Part shown: positions 11,792 through 23,394 of the stretch, piece by piece
Position numbering within the stretch: the first letter of the stretch is position 1
Layout: each line of letters starts with the position of its first letter
NCBI GenBank assembly: GCA_905182985.1
Contig: CAJJDN010000103.1
Span: 186,001-250,000, forward strand
Direction: 5' to 3'
DNA: 64,000 nt
DNA from: Paramecium sonneborni
Taxonomy: Eukaryota; Ciliophora; Oligohymenophorea; Peniculida; Parameciidae
Made by a program: the position numbers and the translations under genes
The notes under the pieces: model-generated
Databases searched by the model: none
Told to the model about the DNA's origin: nothing
What the model saw: the letters and a program-made list of their open reading frames with translations, nothing else

Positions 11792-13256
11792 TATGAGTTA
11801 GGCAGAATAACAAGAATTCAATTATGATAACTAATATCTGGATGTATTTGGATGCATGCATAACATAAGAATCACATTTTCAGGGAAATTGATTTGTTAG
11901 TAATGCGGAATATTTATTAACAATGTAATTTATTCGATTAATGCATAAAGTCATCAACAAGAGTGTACAAGACAATAAAGATGAGATATAATGCTTTTTT
12001 TAATCCGACAAACATATTGAATAATGCATTGAGTTCTCAAATGATATAGTAACATTAAATAAACCGATAGCCATTTATTGATTTTATTGAATAAGCATCA
12101 GAGAGATTGAATCTTAGTGCAAATACCTAATTTTTAGCAATAACTTATTTAGATCATTATTTCAATTAGCAAGGAATAAATGAAAAAGAAATATTTTTAT
12201 ATGCTGCAACTGCTTTAATGTTGGCAGCTAAAGCATAAGAAATAGATGAAAAGATTCCATTTATAAGTAAATTGAAGAGATATTCCTCTATGACATCTCA
12301 TCCTGAAATAAACAACTACACAACCTAAGAATTTAGGAATGCAGAGAAGTCTATTATTTAATCGCTTGATTGGAAATTACAAAGAGTCACTTTATTAGAT
12401 CGTATAGAAACTTTGCTTTCTTTTGGAGTTATTGATGATGATGATAGTCTTGCTCAATAACCTGTATCATAACAAAAGGAAAACTAAGAATAATAATAAT
12501 AATAATAATAATAACAATAATAAGTACATATTAAATTAAGAGATTTAAATGTAACTTAAATATAGAATTATGTCAAAGAAGTTGAAAATAAATATATCGA
12601 AATTGCTTTCACTGTTCTTAGAGGTATATTTGAATATTTATTTAGATGATTAAATTTATTTCTCAAATGATTAGTCAATTTTAGCTTCATCATGTGTTGC
12701 TTACTTAAGAAAAAAGGCTGGATTATTAAATATTTGGTCTTAATAATTATAGGCTTTAACTGGAGAATCTACATAAAAATTATCATCAACTGTTTCTTAA
12801 ATTATGACTCTAACTCCAAAAAACAAAGTTTAAAGTGTTCCTAAACCTTTAATCACTATATAGTCTAGTTCTTATTTATAAAATTTCTAGAACCCTCCTT
12901 CTCAAACAAGAACTTCCTAAGCCAAATATAGACCACAAATGTTTGACAAATAGTTAACTGGAGATATTTTACAATCATACAATACTACCACTAAAGCCTA
13001 AGTAAAAGTACCACTTTTTTAATCTCAATCGACTATGCAATTATCAAAAAATGATATAATGAAACCACATCATTTGAATTAAAGTAAATATACAAGTAGA
13101 AATGCTAATTTTCCTACTACTAATAACTATTCTTATTTATCTGACAATATTGTACCTCCTAATTCCTATATAAAACATGTAGATTTAGATAAAAAATATG
13201 AATAAGTTCATAAGGTTAGTGAAGCTAAATTTAGAACCAAAATATTCAATCAATGA
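11792..13256 (+). CDS. cyclin (N-terminal cyclin box, long Ser/Thr-rich tail)
   Basis: The cyclin box is clear: FIDFIEQASERLNLSANTQF, LAITYLDHYF, IFLYAATALMLAAKAQEIDE, FRNAEKSIIQSLDWKLQRVT. It should activate a cyclin-dependent kinase. An upstream region with CMHNIRITFSGKLICQQCG carries Cys pairs. After the box come a poly-Gln run encoded by TAA repeats (about 12489-12520) and a long Ser/Thr/Pro/Asn-rich tail ending at TGA 13254-13256. Introns are 11925-11950 (ends AAAG) and 12624-12645. Exons 2 and 3 fit exactly, but exon 1 differs by one base from my reading, so the ATG at 11792 is tentative. The gene converges on the phosphatase with 39 bp between stops. Cyclin subtype is not decided. Confidence 0.85.
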
Positions 13257-13295
13257 TAAATACTATTTTTTAATTACATAAAATTATTCATCATT

Positions 13296-14458
13296 TCATA
13301 AATTAAACATTGATTTTATAGCTTCACCTATAAATTTATATATGTAAATATATTGCTCTGAAGTATGAACCATTCCCCATCTTTATTCTCTTAATCGACG
13401 AACTATTCCAAAGATCGAGACTCTGTAAAGTTCTGGATTCTCTTCAAGTTCTAATACAAATTAACCAAATATTATTACTTTAGTTATCCTCTCCAATATG
13501 CTATTTGTATGCCTTTAATAAAATCATCAAATTAGCTAATGCTATTAATGTACCTGTACGACCTACTCCAGCACTAAAAATAAGAGAAAGAAATTACCTG
13601 CAATGGAAAACTACTTTTTAATCTGACAAGAGTTTCTCATGAATTATATTCAATAATTCTCTCATAACATCAAAATCACTAGGGGAAGGAACTCCTTAAT
13701 CAGGCCAACCACACCATTAGATTTGAACAACAGTCTTTTCTTCTTATTCTTAAATTAGTTTAACAACTCTTTTGATGATATTATTTCCAAGATCATCTTA
13801 ATTCATTAAATTAACTTAGACATTTCCACATTGGATAGATTCTCCAACATTTTTTGGCCAATATTATTCACATTATGTCTAGATTATATAAAATGGGATT
13901 ACTCTTTAGTTCTCTCTTAAATTACAAAGCATCACAATCATACTGATATCTTCTTAAATAATCATTCTCCAGAAATGGGAAAAGGTTTAATTCAAAGGTC
14001 CCTGAGTAGCAATAATCATTTTCTCCTTACCATTAATAAGCTGTAGATACTATAAAAATATCATTAATACATTTATAAAATTTGCATTTATATAAGTGTC
14101 TTTAAGATTGTCTTCGTCATCTCCTTCCTATTTGAGTTTAACAATTGAATGTTTGACTGTATATAAAATTATTTATATACATGGTATTATGTTATTATAT
14201 CTATTCAATTTCTAGATATCAGGATAAAAATCATGTAGGTTCTCATTGTGATATTATGTTTCTGTTAATCTACGTTATAACTATTTTAAAAATTAAATAT
14301 ACTCTAAATTCCATTTCTAAATCTCTTTTTAGCATTTCTTAATTGAAATATAAGATTGATATTCCTTTTTCAATTGCGACTAATTCAGGATTGCCCTTTA
14401 ACCATTCATAAGAATAATCATTATTAGATTCTTTGCCTTCAACCACATATCCCTGCAT
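13296..14458 (-). CDS. classical protein tyrosine phosphatase
   Basis: Predicted 336 aa after removal of six introns of 22-30 nt; the sum fits the frame. Diagnostic motifs in order: NRYNNIIPFKHSIVKL, YINANFIN, ATQGPLNQTFSHFWRM, the substrate region QYWP, the general-acid loop WCGWPDQGVP, the catalytic P-loop HCSAGVGRTGT (Cys nucleophile and Arg present; an intron splits the loop between HC and SAG), and the C-terminal RRLREQRWGMVHTSEQY. It should dephosphorylate phosphotyrosine. This is notable because ciliates have few dedicated tyrosine kinases. Its start codon lies only 26 bp from the divergent Myb-like gene. Confidence 0.93.
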
Positions 14459-14484
14459 TATTTTATTTAATAAATTCAATCAAA

Positions 14485-15247
14485 ATGAGACCTGGAGAAA
14501 TTTTTCAAAAGTTTATAAGTTAAACTTAAGATTTTATTCCTCAAAAGAATTAATCTTACACACTTTAGGAGGATCTCAAAATAATTCTAGCGCTTAAAGA
14601 TATTGACATTGTTCAATCTAAAAATTTTAAAGAAATTGAAGAGAATTAAACAGTAAAAAGAACTTACAATTCAATAAAAAATAGGTAGAAATAAAACTTA
14701 TAATAGATATATGGATTATCTTTAGTGCTTAACTGAATAAAATATGGAATAAATAGCATAACATTTAAATTAACAAGGATTGGTAGGATATATGTTATTT
14801 AGTAACACTTAACCTAGGGAATTCATAAAAATAGTTAATTTAGATCCTAAAATGATGGAAAAAGAAAAAAAGAAATTGGATGAAGAACTAGATATAAATA
14901 AAATATAAAAAGGTAAAATTGAACATAGAAAATCAAATGATCCTACATTCCCTAAAAATGATTTTGATAAGTTTTCTATTGAAGATTTGGATCAAGTTTT
15001 TAGTCTTTTAGCTGATTATAAAGGAGTTCCTAAAGCATATTTAGTTGAAAGATTACATTAATTAAGTGGAAATTTTGAAGACTTAGATGGATTTTTAAAA
15101 ACAAATGATGATACTTATTGTTTTTTAGAAGAAGAGGATCATCTGTTAAAAGAGGATCATAATAAAGAAAGTCCAGCTATTCGATTATTAATAAGAAAGA
15201 AAGGCATTTCAAGAGTTTAAAGAAGATTAAAATACTTAGGGAAATGA
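14485..15247 (+). CDS. Myb/SANT-like domain protein
   Basis: Predicted 246 aa with one 22-nt intron (14685-14706). Residues about 20-80 (QSYTLQEDLKIILALKDIDI, then NFKEIEEN, RTYNSIKNRYMDYLQCL) have the helix spacing of a Myb/SANT DNA-binding domain. This is closest in feel to the Rap1/TRF-type Myb module, where the third helix reads R-T-x-x-S-x-K-N-R-Y. A second conserved-looking block (DLDQVFSLLADYKGVPKAYL, VERLHQLSGNFEDLDGFLKT) is helical, and the tail is basic (RKKGISRVQRRLKYLGK). A role in transcription or chromosome maintenance is inferred only from the fold. The start is the only ATG compatible with the Myb domain. Confidence 0.65.
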
Positions 15248-15495
15248 TTATTAAAATTATTTAAGATGAATATTATAATTTAAATTTTAAATTTATTAAT
15301 AAGGTGGCATTTTGTTGTATTTATTTTTTATTAAATGAACAACAATTTTTTGTAAATCAATAATATATTATATAAATAAAAAATGTAATAAAAGAGAAAT
15401 CAAGAATAGTTGAGAAATGCCTTATAATAATAACTATTTCCAAAAATGTAGAAAAAGATTGAATACTCTAGAGTGAAACCTAAAAGGTATTATAA
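15248..15495. other. intergenic spacer
   Basis: AT-rich; no gene is supportable. A short frame starting at an ATG near 15418 closes at a TGA before the kinase start. Confidence 0.45.
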
Positions 15496-16788
15496 ATGTC
15501 TGATAAAATAAGGGCAATAAGAATTGAAGATGGCAATAATAAAATTCTTAACGCATCTCCTTAAATTGAATAGATGGAGTTTGATTTCTAAACAAAATAC
15601 AGATTAGGAGAGAGAATAGGATAAGGAGCTCATGGATTAGTGAAATAAGCTATAAAGGAAGATACAGGGGATATAGTGGCAGTCAAGATTTCTAGTAGTG
15701 GAGATCCTGAATTAGTTAAGACTTTTACTGAAGCATACAAAAATGCAAGAATATTGGATCACTAATATATAATTAAAGTATATGAGTGTTTCATTGATGA
15801 ATAATCAGAAACTCTATTTTTAGTTATGGAATACTCGAATTTACGTTCATTAGAAGAATTAATGCGTCATTCTAAATTAACGTATTTGTATTTACGTCAA
15901 TTAGAGAAGAATAAATCAAGATTTTAATTAGACATATTCTATTTGCATTGTAACATATTCATGAAAGAGGAGTTGCACATAGAGATCTCAAACCAGATAA
16001 TATATTAATTGATTAAAATTCATTAGCTATTAAAATTATAGATTTTGGAGTTAGTAGAAGATTTAAAAAATATAATGGTAGAGAATTCATTGATGTGGAT
16101 ATGTGGACAAGAACTGGAAATGTATATTATACAGCTCCTGAAATTCTAATTGGAGGTGGTTATAATGAAAAAGTAGATCTTTGGTCTTTAGGTGTGTGCT
16201 TATATCGTATCTTGTCTGGAAGCTTTCCTTTCTTTAAGGATAGTGTCTTAGGAACAACTAAGATGATTTTAAAAGGAAAATTCTAGTTACATCATAGTAT
16301 TTCGCTATTAGCTTGCGATTTAATTAAGAGACTTCTTAATCCAAGTCCAGATCAAAGACTATCTGCCAAATGTATTTTTAGAGATTCACATCATAGTGGC
16401 CTTGCAGCATCCTTGGTTGTATCATCAACAAATTGATCCCTTCTCTTTCAAAAGTAATTAAAATCATCAAACCAATTTCAGAACTAGTGATGATATTAAG
16501 GACTTTAATTAAAATGAAACCAAAAACTCTTATTATTGTAGAAATCTGCATATGAGAAGCAATACATTGACAAAAAGTCCTGTTACCCAGCATGATCGTT
16601 AAGTATCACCTAAATCGCCCCTTGAAATCTTGAAAAATGATATTGATGGAGAAATTTAACAATCGCCATTGATTAAATTAAAAAAAATTCAAAATGAAAT
16701 GAACAAAGAAATCAACATAATAAAAAGAAATAATTAATTTGAATAAGGCTTTTATAGATTTAAAATGATAAATTAAAATGAAAATTGA
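15496..16788 (+). CDS. serine/threonine protein kinase, CAMK-like
   Basis: Predicted 414 aa with two introns (23 nt near 15880 and 25 nt near 16373; the sum fits). Motifs: glycine loop IGQGAHGLVKQA, VAVKIS lysine, HERGVAHRDLKPDNILI, IDFGVSRRF, GNVYYTAPEILIGGGYNEKV, DLWSLGVCLYRILSGSFPF, and subdomain XI LNPSPDQRLSAKLALQHPWL. All catalytic residues are present. The C-terminal 110 residues are Ser/Asn/Lys-rich with SPK and SP sites and no second domain. It is distinct from the minus-strand kinase at 2-3.3 kb. The substrate is unknown. Confidence 0.92.
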
Positions 16789-16985
16789 AATCTTATACAA
16801 GATCATTAATGATTAATAACTGTTTATAATTATTATATGTAAATTATATATTCCTTCAACTTTTATAATTATATATCTATCCCAATCAAATATTAAAGTA
16901 TTCCTCAGTAAAAATATTTAATGATATCAAATAAGTAATTAGGGGCCTTCATTAAATAATACTAAAATCAAGCAAGAATAAATAG

Positions 16986-17369
16986 ATGATGTTAAAAATT
17001 AGTTCATTAGAATTATCAAATTTATATTCTAAAATTAAAATAGTTTTTTAAATAAACATATAAGCAATTACTTTCAAGAAACTCTTTATTCATTTGATAA
17101 TAAAAAAGATTTAAAGCTTTCCTTAGACTTTAAATTTGAATTTCATATTTGCTATAACAATTTACGAGAATGGAGAATTTCAAGAGATTAAGTGGAAAAA
17201 ATTCAGTAATTAAAAATAATTTTGTGTTACTTAGTTTATTTATTACTTTGCTTATTATACTTAATTGATTTGTAAGGAGAGTTAATAAAAATATAAATTG
17301 GTATTACAATCTCATAGATTCTTTGAAATAGAATAAATTAATATATTTATATTTTATAAATGTAAATGA
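16986..17369 (+). CDS. hypothetical protein, weak
   Basis: An uninterrupted 127-codon frame from MMLKISSLELSNLYSKIK through YENGEFQEIKWKKFS to a TGA at 17367. No domain is recognised. A second overlapping frame is also open for more than 100 codons but has no start codon. In this AT-rich DNA with a single stop codon, open frames of this size can arise by chance, so the call is tentative. Confidence 0.3.
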
Positions 17370-17525
17370 TATTTAGTATCTAAAAAATCTTTTTATAGAA
17401 TTGTATGATAACCTATGATATGATTTGAATGTATATTCATCACGTATTTTATTCTATAAATACATATAGAATAAATTGAATTTTAAGCCTTGTAAAGTAT
17501 TTTGTTAAATATTAATTAAATAAAT

Positions 17526-18220
17526 ATGGGAAATGATTAAAGAAAGCCTGAGGCCCCTAAGCCTTCAATAGATGATGCAATTTTGGATATGAAATTGGCA
17601 TCAAAAAGATTTGCAAATGAATCAAAGAAATGTGAAAAGGAGAAAGATAAATTAATGAATTAGGCGAAAATAGCCTTATCGAAAAACAATGAGGAAGGTA
17701 AAAAGATAATGAATACAATATAGGTGCAAAACTATTTTTAACATCAGCTATGAATAAATAAAAAGAAGCTGAAAGTTTGTAGAAGATGGCACATAAGATG
17801 GATTATATGCAAGGTATAATAAAGAATAGTACAAATTAAACAAAAACAGTTGAAGCATTAGCAAAAATAAGTCCAATAATGCATTAATAAGTATATATTT
17901 ATTATTAATTAGGTTTAAAACATGCCTTTAGAGATGGTTTATTAAAATATTAATTAATTTGAAAAAGCAATGGATGAAATGTAAGTGTAAGGAAACATAA
18001 TGACAGGAATGCTTAACCAAAATAATAATGTTGGTTAGGATCTTGCAGTAGAATAAATGATGGGATAATTAAAATAAGAATTACACAGTGAAGTAAATCA
18101 TAATGTTAATTTTAGGTGGCTAACGATTTAAATGCAAATCCCAATGTTCTTTTTAAAGAATTAAATTAATAAAACCAATAATAAAATGCCTAAGCAATTA
18201 GTAATAACTAAATTAAATGA
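17526..18220 (+). CDS. ESCRT-III subunit, CHMP1/Did2-like
   Basis: Predicted 207 aa with introns 17698-17723, 17891-17912 and 18093-18115; the exon sum fits. The basic N-terminal helices (DAILDMKLASKRFANESKKC, EKEKDKLMNQAKIALSKNN, AMNKQKEAESLQKMAHKMDY) follow the Snf7 fold with the Ser-Lys-Lys-Cys pattern typical of CHMP1. Later helices (LEMVYQNINQFEKAMDEMQV, LAVEQMMGQLKQEL) also fit. CHMP1 acts late in membrane scission and recruits VPS4. The start is MGNDQRKPEAPK, giving a potential myristoylated Gly2, a feature usually associated with CHMP6/Vps20 rather than CHMP1. The Q/N-rich tail replaces a clear MIM motif. It converges on the trichocyst gene with 41 bp between stops. Confidence 0.8.
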
Positions 18221-18261
18221 TTTTATGAAGATTTGTATATTGAATATATTGGACTTCATAA

Positions 18262-19432
18262 TCAAAAGACCTCTTCTCTAATTTAGAGGAATTCTGATGC
18301 AGCACTCATTTTTTAAGTGAGAACTTCTTATAATCTTTCAACAACTTCTAATTATTATTCTCTTTCGAAAGTTTAAGCTTCATATTAAGCTTCTTATTCA
18401 GCAGCCCATCTTTATTAAATAGCTAATGAATCTTCAGCATCTTCAAGGAATAGCTATAAAATAATAAATATAAATAATTACAGTTTGATCTTCTAAATCT
18501 TCAACAGCTTCTTAAATGGTAACTTTGAATTAAACAATAGAGTTTTCTAAGAAAGCTTTTCTTTCTACTAATCTCTTGTGTTCCTCTTACAAATGAGAAC
18601 TTTAAACTTCCCAATTAGCAGCTTATCTTTCTTCAGTAGCAAGTAATGAAGCTCTACTGGCAACCAATTATTATCTAATTTATGCTAAGAGTTCTAAAAT
18701 TTTGATGATACTCTTGTTATCAACCTTAGAAGCTAATTAAGTCAATGCATTAATAAGTGGCTATTATTAATAATTAAAAAAAATACTTTGAAGAGTGCAT
18801 GTTTAGATTCCATCAATTTAGCTTAAACTTTTTCAAATCTACTTTTAAGTTAAGCAAAGGCTACACCAGCTTATAAATGTTAAACAATTTTAGAAGCTTC
18901 ATCAATAGCATCCATTTAATCAACATGTTCTGCATCTTTTCTAACCCATGTTTCATGTTATGATTATCTTGTTGCAGATTCATCAGCAAAGCTCTTTTCA
19001 TTATTAGCAATATCTTAAGTAACAACTCTAACTTCAACTTCTGCTTCACCTAATGCATCAGTAGTTTAATCTCTCAAATTTGAAAGAGCAACAATTTAGG
19101 TTTAATGATAAGCTATTTCTTGTTCTAAATCAGCAATTATCTATATAAAAATTAATTTATATATAAACCTTTTCAAAAGCTACTGTATCACTTTCGTGAA
19201 CCTTGTCAGCTTTCTTTTAATCTCCATTAAGTTGGGAAGCAATATTATTTAAGAGAATTTGGATTTCACCTACAGGTCCACCTGTTGCCAATTATAGTTA
19301 AAGGACTGACAACACTGAATTTCCAAATGAATCTTTGTTAATTTATGCCAACACTTCTTTTGGGCTCTCTGTCTTTGTTACTCTAGCAGTAGCAACTGCA
19401 AGGATAAGAGTCAATACAGGTATGATTCTCAT
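18262..19432 (-). CDS. trichocyst matrix protein (TMP family)
   Basis: Predicted 362 aa with three introns of 26-28 nt; the sum fits. It begins MRIIPVLTLILAVATARVTK, a signal peptide, then ESPKEVLAQINKDSFGNSVL and LQLATGGPVGEIQILLNNIA, the pattern of Paramecium trichocyst matrix precursors. Long heptad coiled coils follow (ADLEQEIAYHQTQIVALSNL; REEVF ends the protein). These proteins are proteolytically matured and crystallise in the dense-core secretory granule that extrudes as a trichocyst. This gene is the best single marker that the DNA is from a Paramecium-type ciliate. The upstream frame on the same strand ends at a TGA overlapping its ATG. Confidence 0.92.
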
Positions 19433-20090
19433 GTTATTAATATTAATGAAATGAAATCATAATCACATTCCAATGCATTAAAAAATACCCGTTTTTCGAT
19501 TTATTTCCACATCCTCATTAATACGTTTTTCTTTTTAATTAAAAACTCATTCAACTTATAATCTCTAATCAAGTTCATCTCATCAAGATTGTTAGAACTA
19601 TTATAATCAATATTCCATAAATATCACCTATTCCTTATCATTTCTTTTTTAAATCTTAAACTAGTTATAATTCCTACTCATCTAAAAAAATACTTACAAT
19701 CAAACTCCACTCTTTAAATAATCACTTTCATTAATACTCTTATTCAGCATATATATTCTCAATATTAGAGATTGATATTACTACAATATCTATAAATCCA
19801 TTATTTTATATCAATTACTTTTCTATTTTTAACTCTATATTAGTTCAGTGTTCTATCGATAAATCTTTGTGTATCTTATACGTTACAATAAATTAAAAGA
19901 TTTACCAAGATATGGATACTTTCCTTCCAATTATCCAATCTATTACCAATTTCAAAATAATACTATTTCTAGGTATACTTTTTTCATTTGCATTCCTATC
20001 TCTTTATCATTTTATTAGGTTTTAACATTTTTATATAATATCTTGAATCCTAATATTTCAAATAGTCACTTTCAATTTAAGTCTCATTTT
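19429..20090 (-). CDS. hypothetical protein with several introns, model incomplete
   Basis: I do not recognise the product. Readable segments are IGQLEGKYPYLGKSFNLLQR, IRYTKIYRQNTELIQSQKQK, VVISISNIENIYAEQEVEFD and, at the end, LNEFLIKKKNVLMRMWKQIE and RVFFNALECDYDFISL. Plausible introns of 24, 29 and 26 nt join the first blocks, but the junction before the last exon (near 19620-19660) is unresolved. The last frame ends at a TGA at 19429-19431 that overlaps the trichocyst gene ATG, which makes the end suspicious. The start near 20090 is approximate. Confidence 0.35.
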
Positions 20091-20378
20091 CTATTTTTCA
20101 CAACCATTATTATATAATTAGTGATATTTGTTAACTATTTTTATTTATAATTATTAATTTAAAAATTATGCATTGTACTAATTTGATATTGATGCAAAAA
20201 ATCTCAAGTTTCTTTTTGAATTTAAAATTTTTTTAAGAAATCAACTACTAAACTAAAAATTATCTATCACAATTAAGATCTTATTTTTCACTATTAAAAC
20301 TGCTATATATAACTTAATATATATGCTAATTTTTAATATAATTAATTTTCAAAATTTCATCAACCAAAACCAAAAATT

Positions 20379-20910
20379 ATGGAATATTAATTTAGAAAAT
20401 GTTTTAAAGATGTAAATCTATTTACTAATATAATCATAATTTATAGTTACAATGAATTAAAATTAAATAGATTTGAATAATATTATAAGACTTTAATTTT
20501 ATAGGTGTGAAACAATGTGAACATCAAGGTATTTCTGAAAAAATTACTTAGTTTAGATGGTTGAATTGCAAGTAAATATTAATTTTTAATGAAAAATGGT
20601 TAAAACTAGGAATGAAATTATCAAAAATTTAGAATGATCAGCTGATTTTCAACAAAAAAGATCTTAGTAATTGAAAATTTGAAAAATTACATAAGATAGA
20701 AAATAAATTAAAAAGTCACGGTAGCAATAAATTTGTTTTTGGATTGATTTAATGAACAACTAGAAAGTTGATAATTTAGAAGAATATAAAATTGTTAAAT
20801 TTGAAACCTGATAAAATATAAATACCTTATGGAAAGCAATTGAAAAAAACATTATAACATATGATAAAATAACTAAAACGAATTGATTTGGATTTGAAAA
20901 AGTGAAAAAA
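20379..20910 (+). pseudogene. coding-like frame broken by TGA codons
   Basis: One frame from about 20510 reads GVKQCEHQGISEKITQFRWL, NEKWLKLGMKLSKIQNDQLI, then a TGA, then KFEKLHKIENKLKSHGSNKF, another TGA, and LNLKPDKIQIPYGKQLKKTL before a third TGA. A start-like ATG at 20379 (MEYQFRKCFKD) cannot be joined by a normal short intron. The composition is coding-like, but three TGAs in one frame suggest a decayed gene; an unrecognised protein with missed introns is the alternative. Confidence 0.3.
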
Positions 20911-21058
20911 ATTGTTTATTTATATATTATTAAGATTTATTAGATTATTGATTTTTTTGAGGACATAATAGACGCATATGATCAAAATGTACTTCAATAT
21001 TTAGTCTAATATAATTTAATTAATAATAATAAATTTTGACAAATAAAAATGTCATAAA

Positions 21059-23394
21059 ATGATGACGGGTAACTTCCTGAACTTCAAAGAGAAATTTAAG
21101 AGTGCTTGTACGTACTTGAACATATATAAAAAACACCCTATCCATACCCCAATTCAATCTTATAGCTATATTAAGATTTGAATAAATAATTAAAAAAATT
21201 ATTCAAAAAATCGCAAAGGTTATAGGAGTAGAGCATTATTCCAAATAGTTAAGGTGCCTTAAAGTATTGTGATAGCTCTTTGGAACTCTAATCAATAATT
21301 TACAATAATGAAGTGCAATAGGTTGGTTTACTCAATCAAAAAGATATTGAAAAAAAGCAACATAATTTGAAGTCTATGTATACTGATGCAAAAGAACATC
21401 CATATCTAGATGAGAAAAAAAAAAAAGGAAGAAGATTAAAGTGAAAATCGATTTAGCTGTTTATAAAATTATTAATATAATTTCAAATGTAAATTATTGA
21501 GGTTTTAAAATAAAAACCTTCCAAAAATCAAAAACAAATCATTCTTAACTATTAGAACATTAGGGAGATAGGTTATCATAATTCTTTCAACTTTATTACA
21601 ACTTTGTGTTTATCTCATAATTGTATTTAGCATTTAGACGGAATTGATTAATTTGTTCAGTTAACAACGCTCTCCCTACATCACAATCTTATACAAAGTG
21701 TTAATGAGCTCAACAAAATTAAGCAACCACATCTACTTAAATTACTCAACATTCATCATAATCCATTTACTGTTAATCCAACCTATTCAACTGTTATTTT
21801 GTAAAAGTTTTGTTATTTGGAACAACTTGACAACCAAAAATTAAATAAGCAATATTATTAATAATATTTTCATTGGATTAAATGTATAGGATAATTACTT
21901 ATTCCTTTTTTAAATGAAAATTGTGTATCAGAACAATTAGTTAGTTAATTACATATTGAATTAAAAAAATACGAAATTTGCATTTTCAAAATTAACTCTA
22001 TCATATATACTCATCTAATAAATTATCATTATTCAAATGATCATAATTACTAATCTCTTTATTAATCTGGAGAGTTAATATTTTCAAAACTATTAAATAT
22101 TTTAATTGATAACCAAAAAAATAATGATCTCTAAATGTGTTTGATTAATTAAGCTTTATAAGATCAGGAGATAGATTTATTTGAATTTTAATCAAATAAC
22201 GAATATAAATAAAAATGTTTATATTTGAATTTTTTACAATTAAATGACATTAGTTTCAAGGAATAATAATTTTGTTTTCCTTATTTCCCTTTAAGCTTTG
22301 ATTATGTTAAATCAATCGTAGAAATAATTAAATTATAATATAAAAGGTAAAATAAATATGTAAATACAAAATTCCAATAGACATCAATGTAATCCTATCG
22401 CTAAAATAGTGTAAGCAATCAAGAAAATAATTTATAGTCTATCACAAAAACTAAATCAAGCTAATCAATTGGAAAGATAAAAAATAATACAAATAAATCC
22501 ATTTTGACTTCTTTAAGTTAGCTAAGTTATAGAATTAATTTGAACTCTCTTTCAATATTTATTAGATTGTTAAATAATTTCACAAATAAGCAGAAAATGC
22601 GTCAAAAATAATCAGTATTTGAAATAATTAGAAAAAGCAACAGAATTCATAATATTTTTGATAATATTATGAAGAATAGATAATTAATCTTTATGAAATT
22701 AGGTTTTTAAAAACTGAAATAAATAGTAGGCATATATATTCTAACTAAAATTACATCTTCTATTCTCTATGATATATAGGATCAAACATTTTCTATAATT
22801 GTTAGACTAAGAAATTTATATGAAACAAAATAGCTTGAAAAAAGCCTTTAACACTTTTCAATTTAAAGGAAAAGATTATTCTTCTCAATGTTGTTATTTA
22901 ATTAATAATTAATGGTTAAATAAAAATCATCATTAGATAATTTAATAAAAAAATAGAGAAAAGAGCCATTAAGAGAGCATTTTTAAAGGTGGAAAATTTA
23001 TACAATAAGTGAATAATTTTATGATTAAATCTTTCAATAAAAAAGTAATGAAATAAAATCTTTAGCTTCAATTTCTACTAAAGATCATAATTACATAAAG
23101 AACCCCAATAAATCAATTTAAATTTAAGAGAGTAAATCTACGATTTAATAAGGAGAAGTTAAAGAATGTAAAAGAAATTCAGCCACATCAATAAATTAGC
23201 ATTTACCTAATAATGGTACTAATATCTATTGTGAATATGTTGTCATAAATAAATTGAAGAAAAAAAAAAAAAAAAAGTCCAAAAAATCTAAATCCGAAAA
23301 AGAAAAAAAAATTAAATAAAGCAAGAAAAAATGTGGTATTTGTCGAGATTATTTAGACGAAAACGGTAATATCATAGAAAAGAGAGATAAATGA
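21059..23394 (+). CDS. leucine-rich-repeat protein with lysine-rich tail
   Basis: The strongest part (about 21595-22345) is an SDS22-like LRR: LCLSHNCIQHLDGIDQFVQL, TTLSLHHNLIQSVNELNKIK, LLKLLNIHHNPFTVNPTYST. An alpha-helical region follows, then segments joined by several short introns, and a basic C-terminus with a 7-residue Lys run, then KCGICRDYLDENGNIIEKRD before TGA 23392-23394. The upstream part has QLKKLFKKSQRLQEQ and KEHPYLDEKKKKGRRLK. Junctions near 21165, 21445 and 22340-22500 were not all resolved, so the proposed ATG (21059) may belong to a separate exon or gene. The LRR type suggests a scaffold such as those at centrosomes or cilia; function is not established. Confidence 0.7.

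Noticed and set aside
16920..17338. Alternative frame with DLKLSLDFKFEFHICYN-like sequence
   Set aside because: It is open for over 100 codons but has no start codon or joinable intron; the overlapping frame has a start and stop, though it is also weak.
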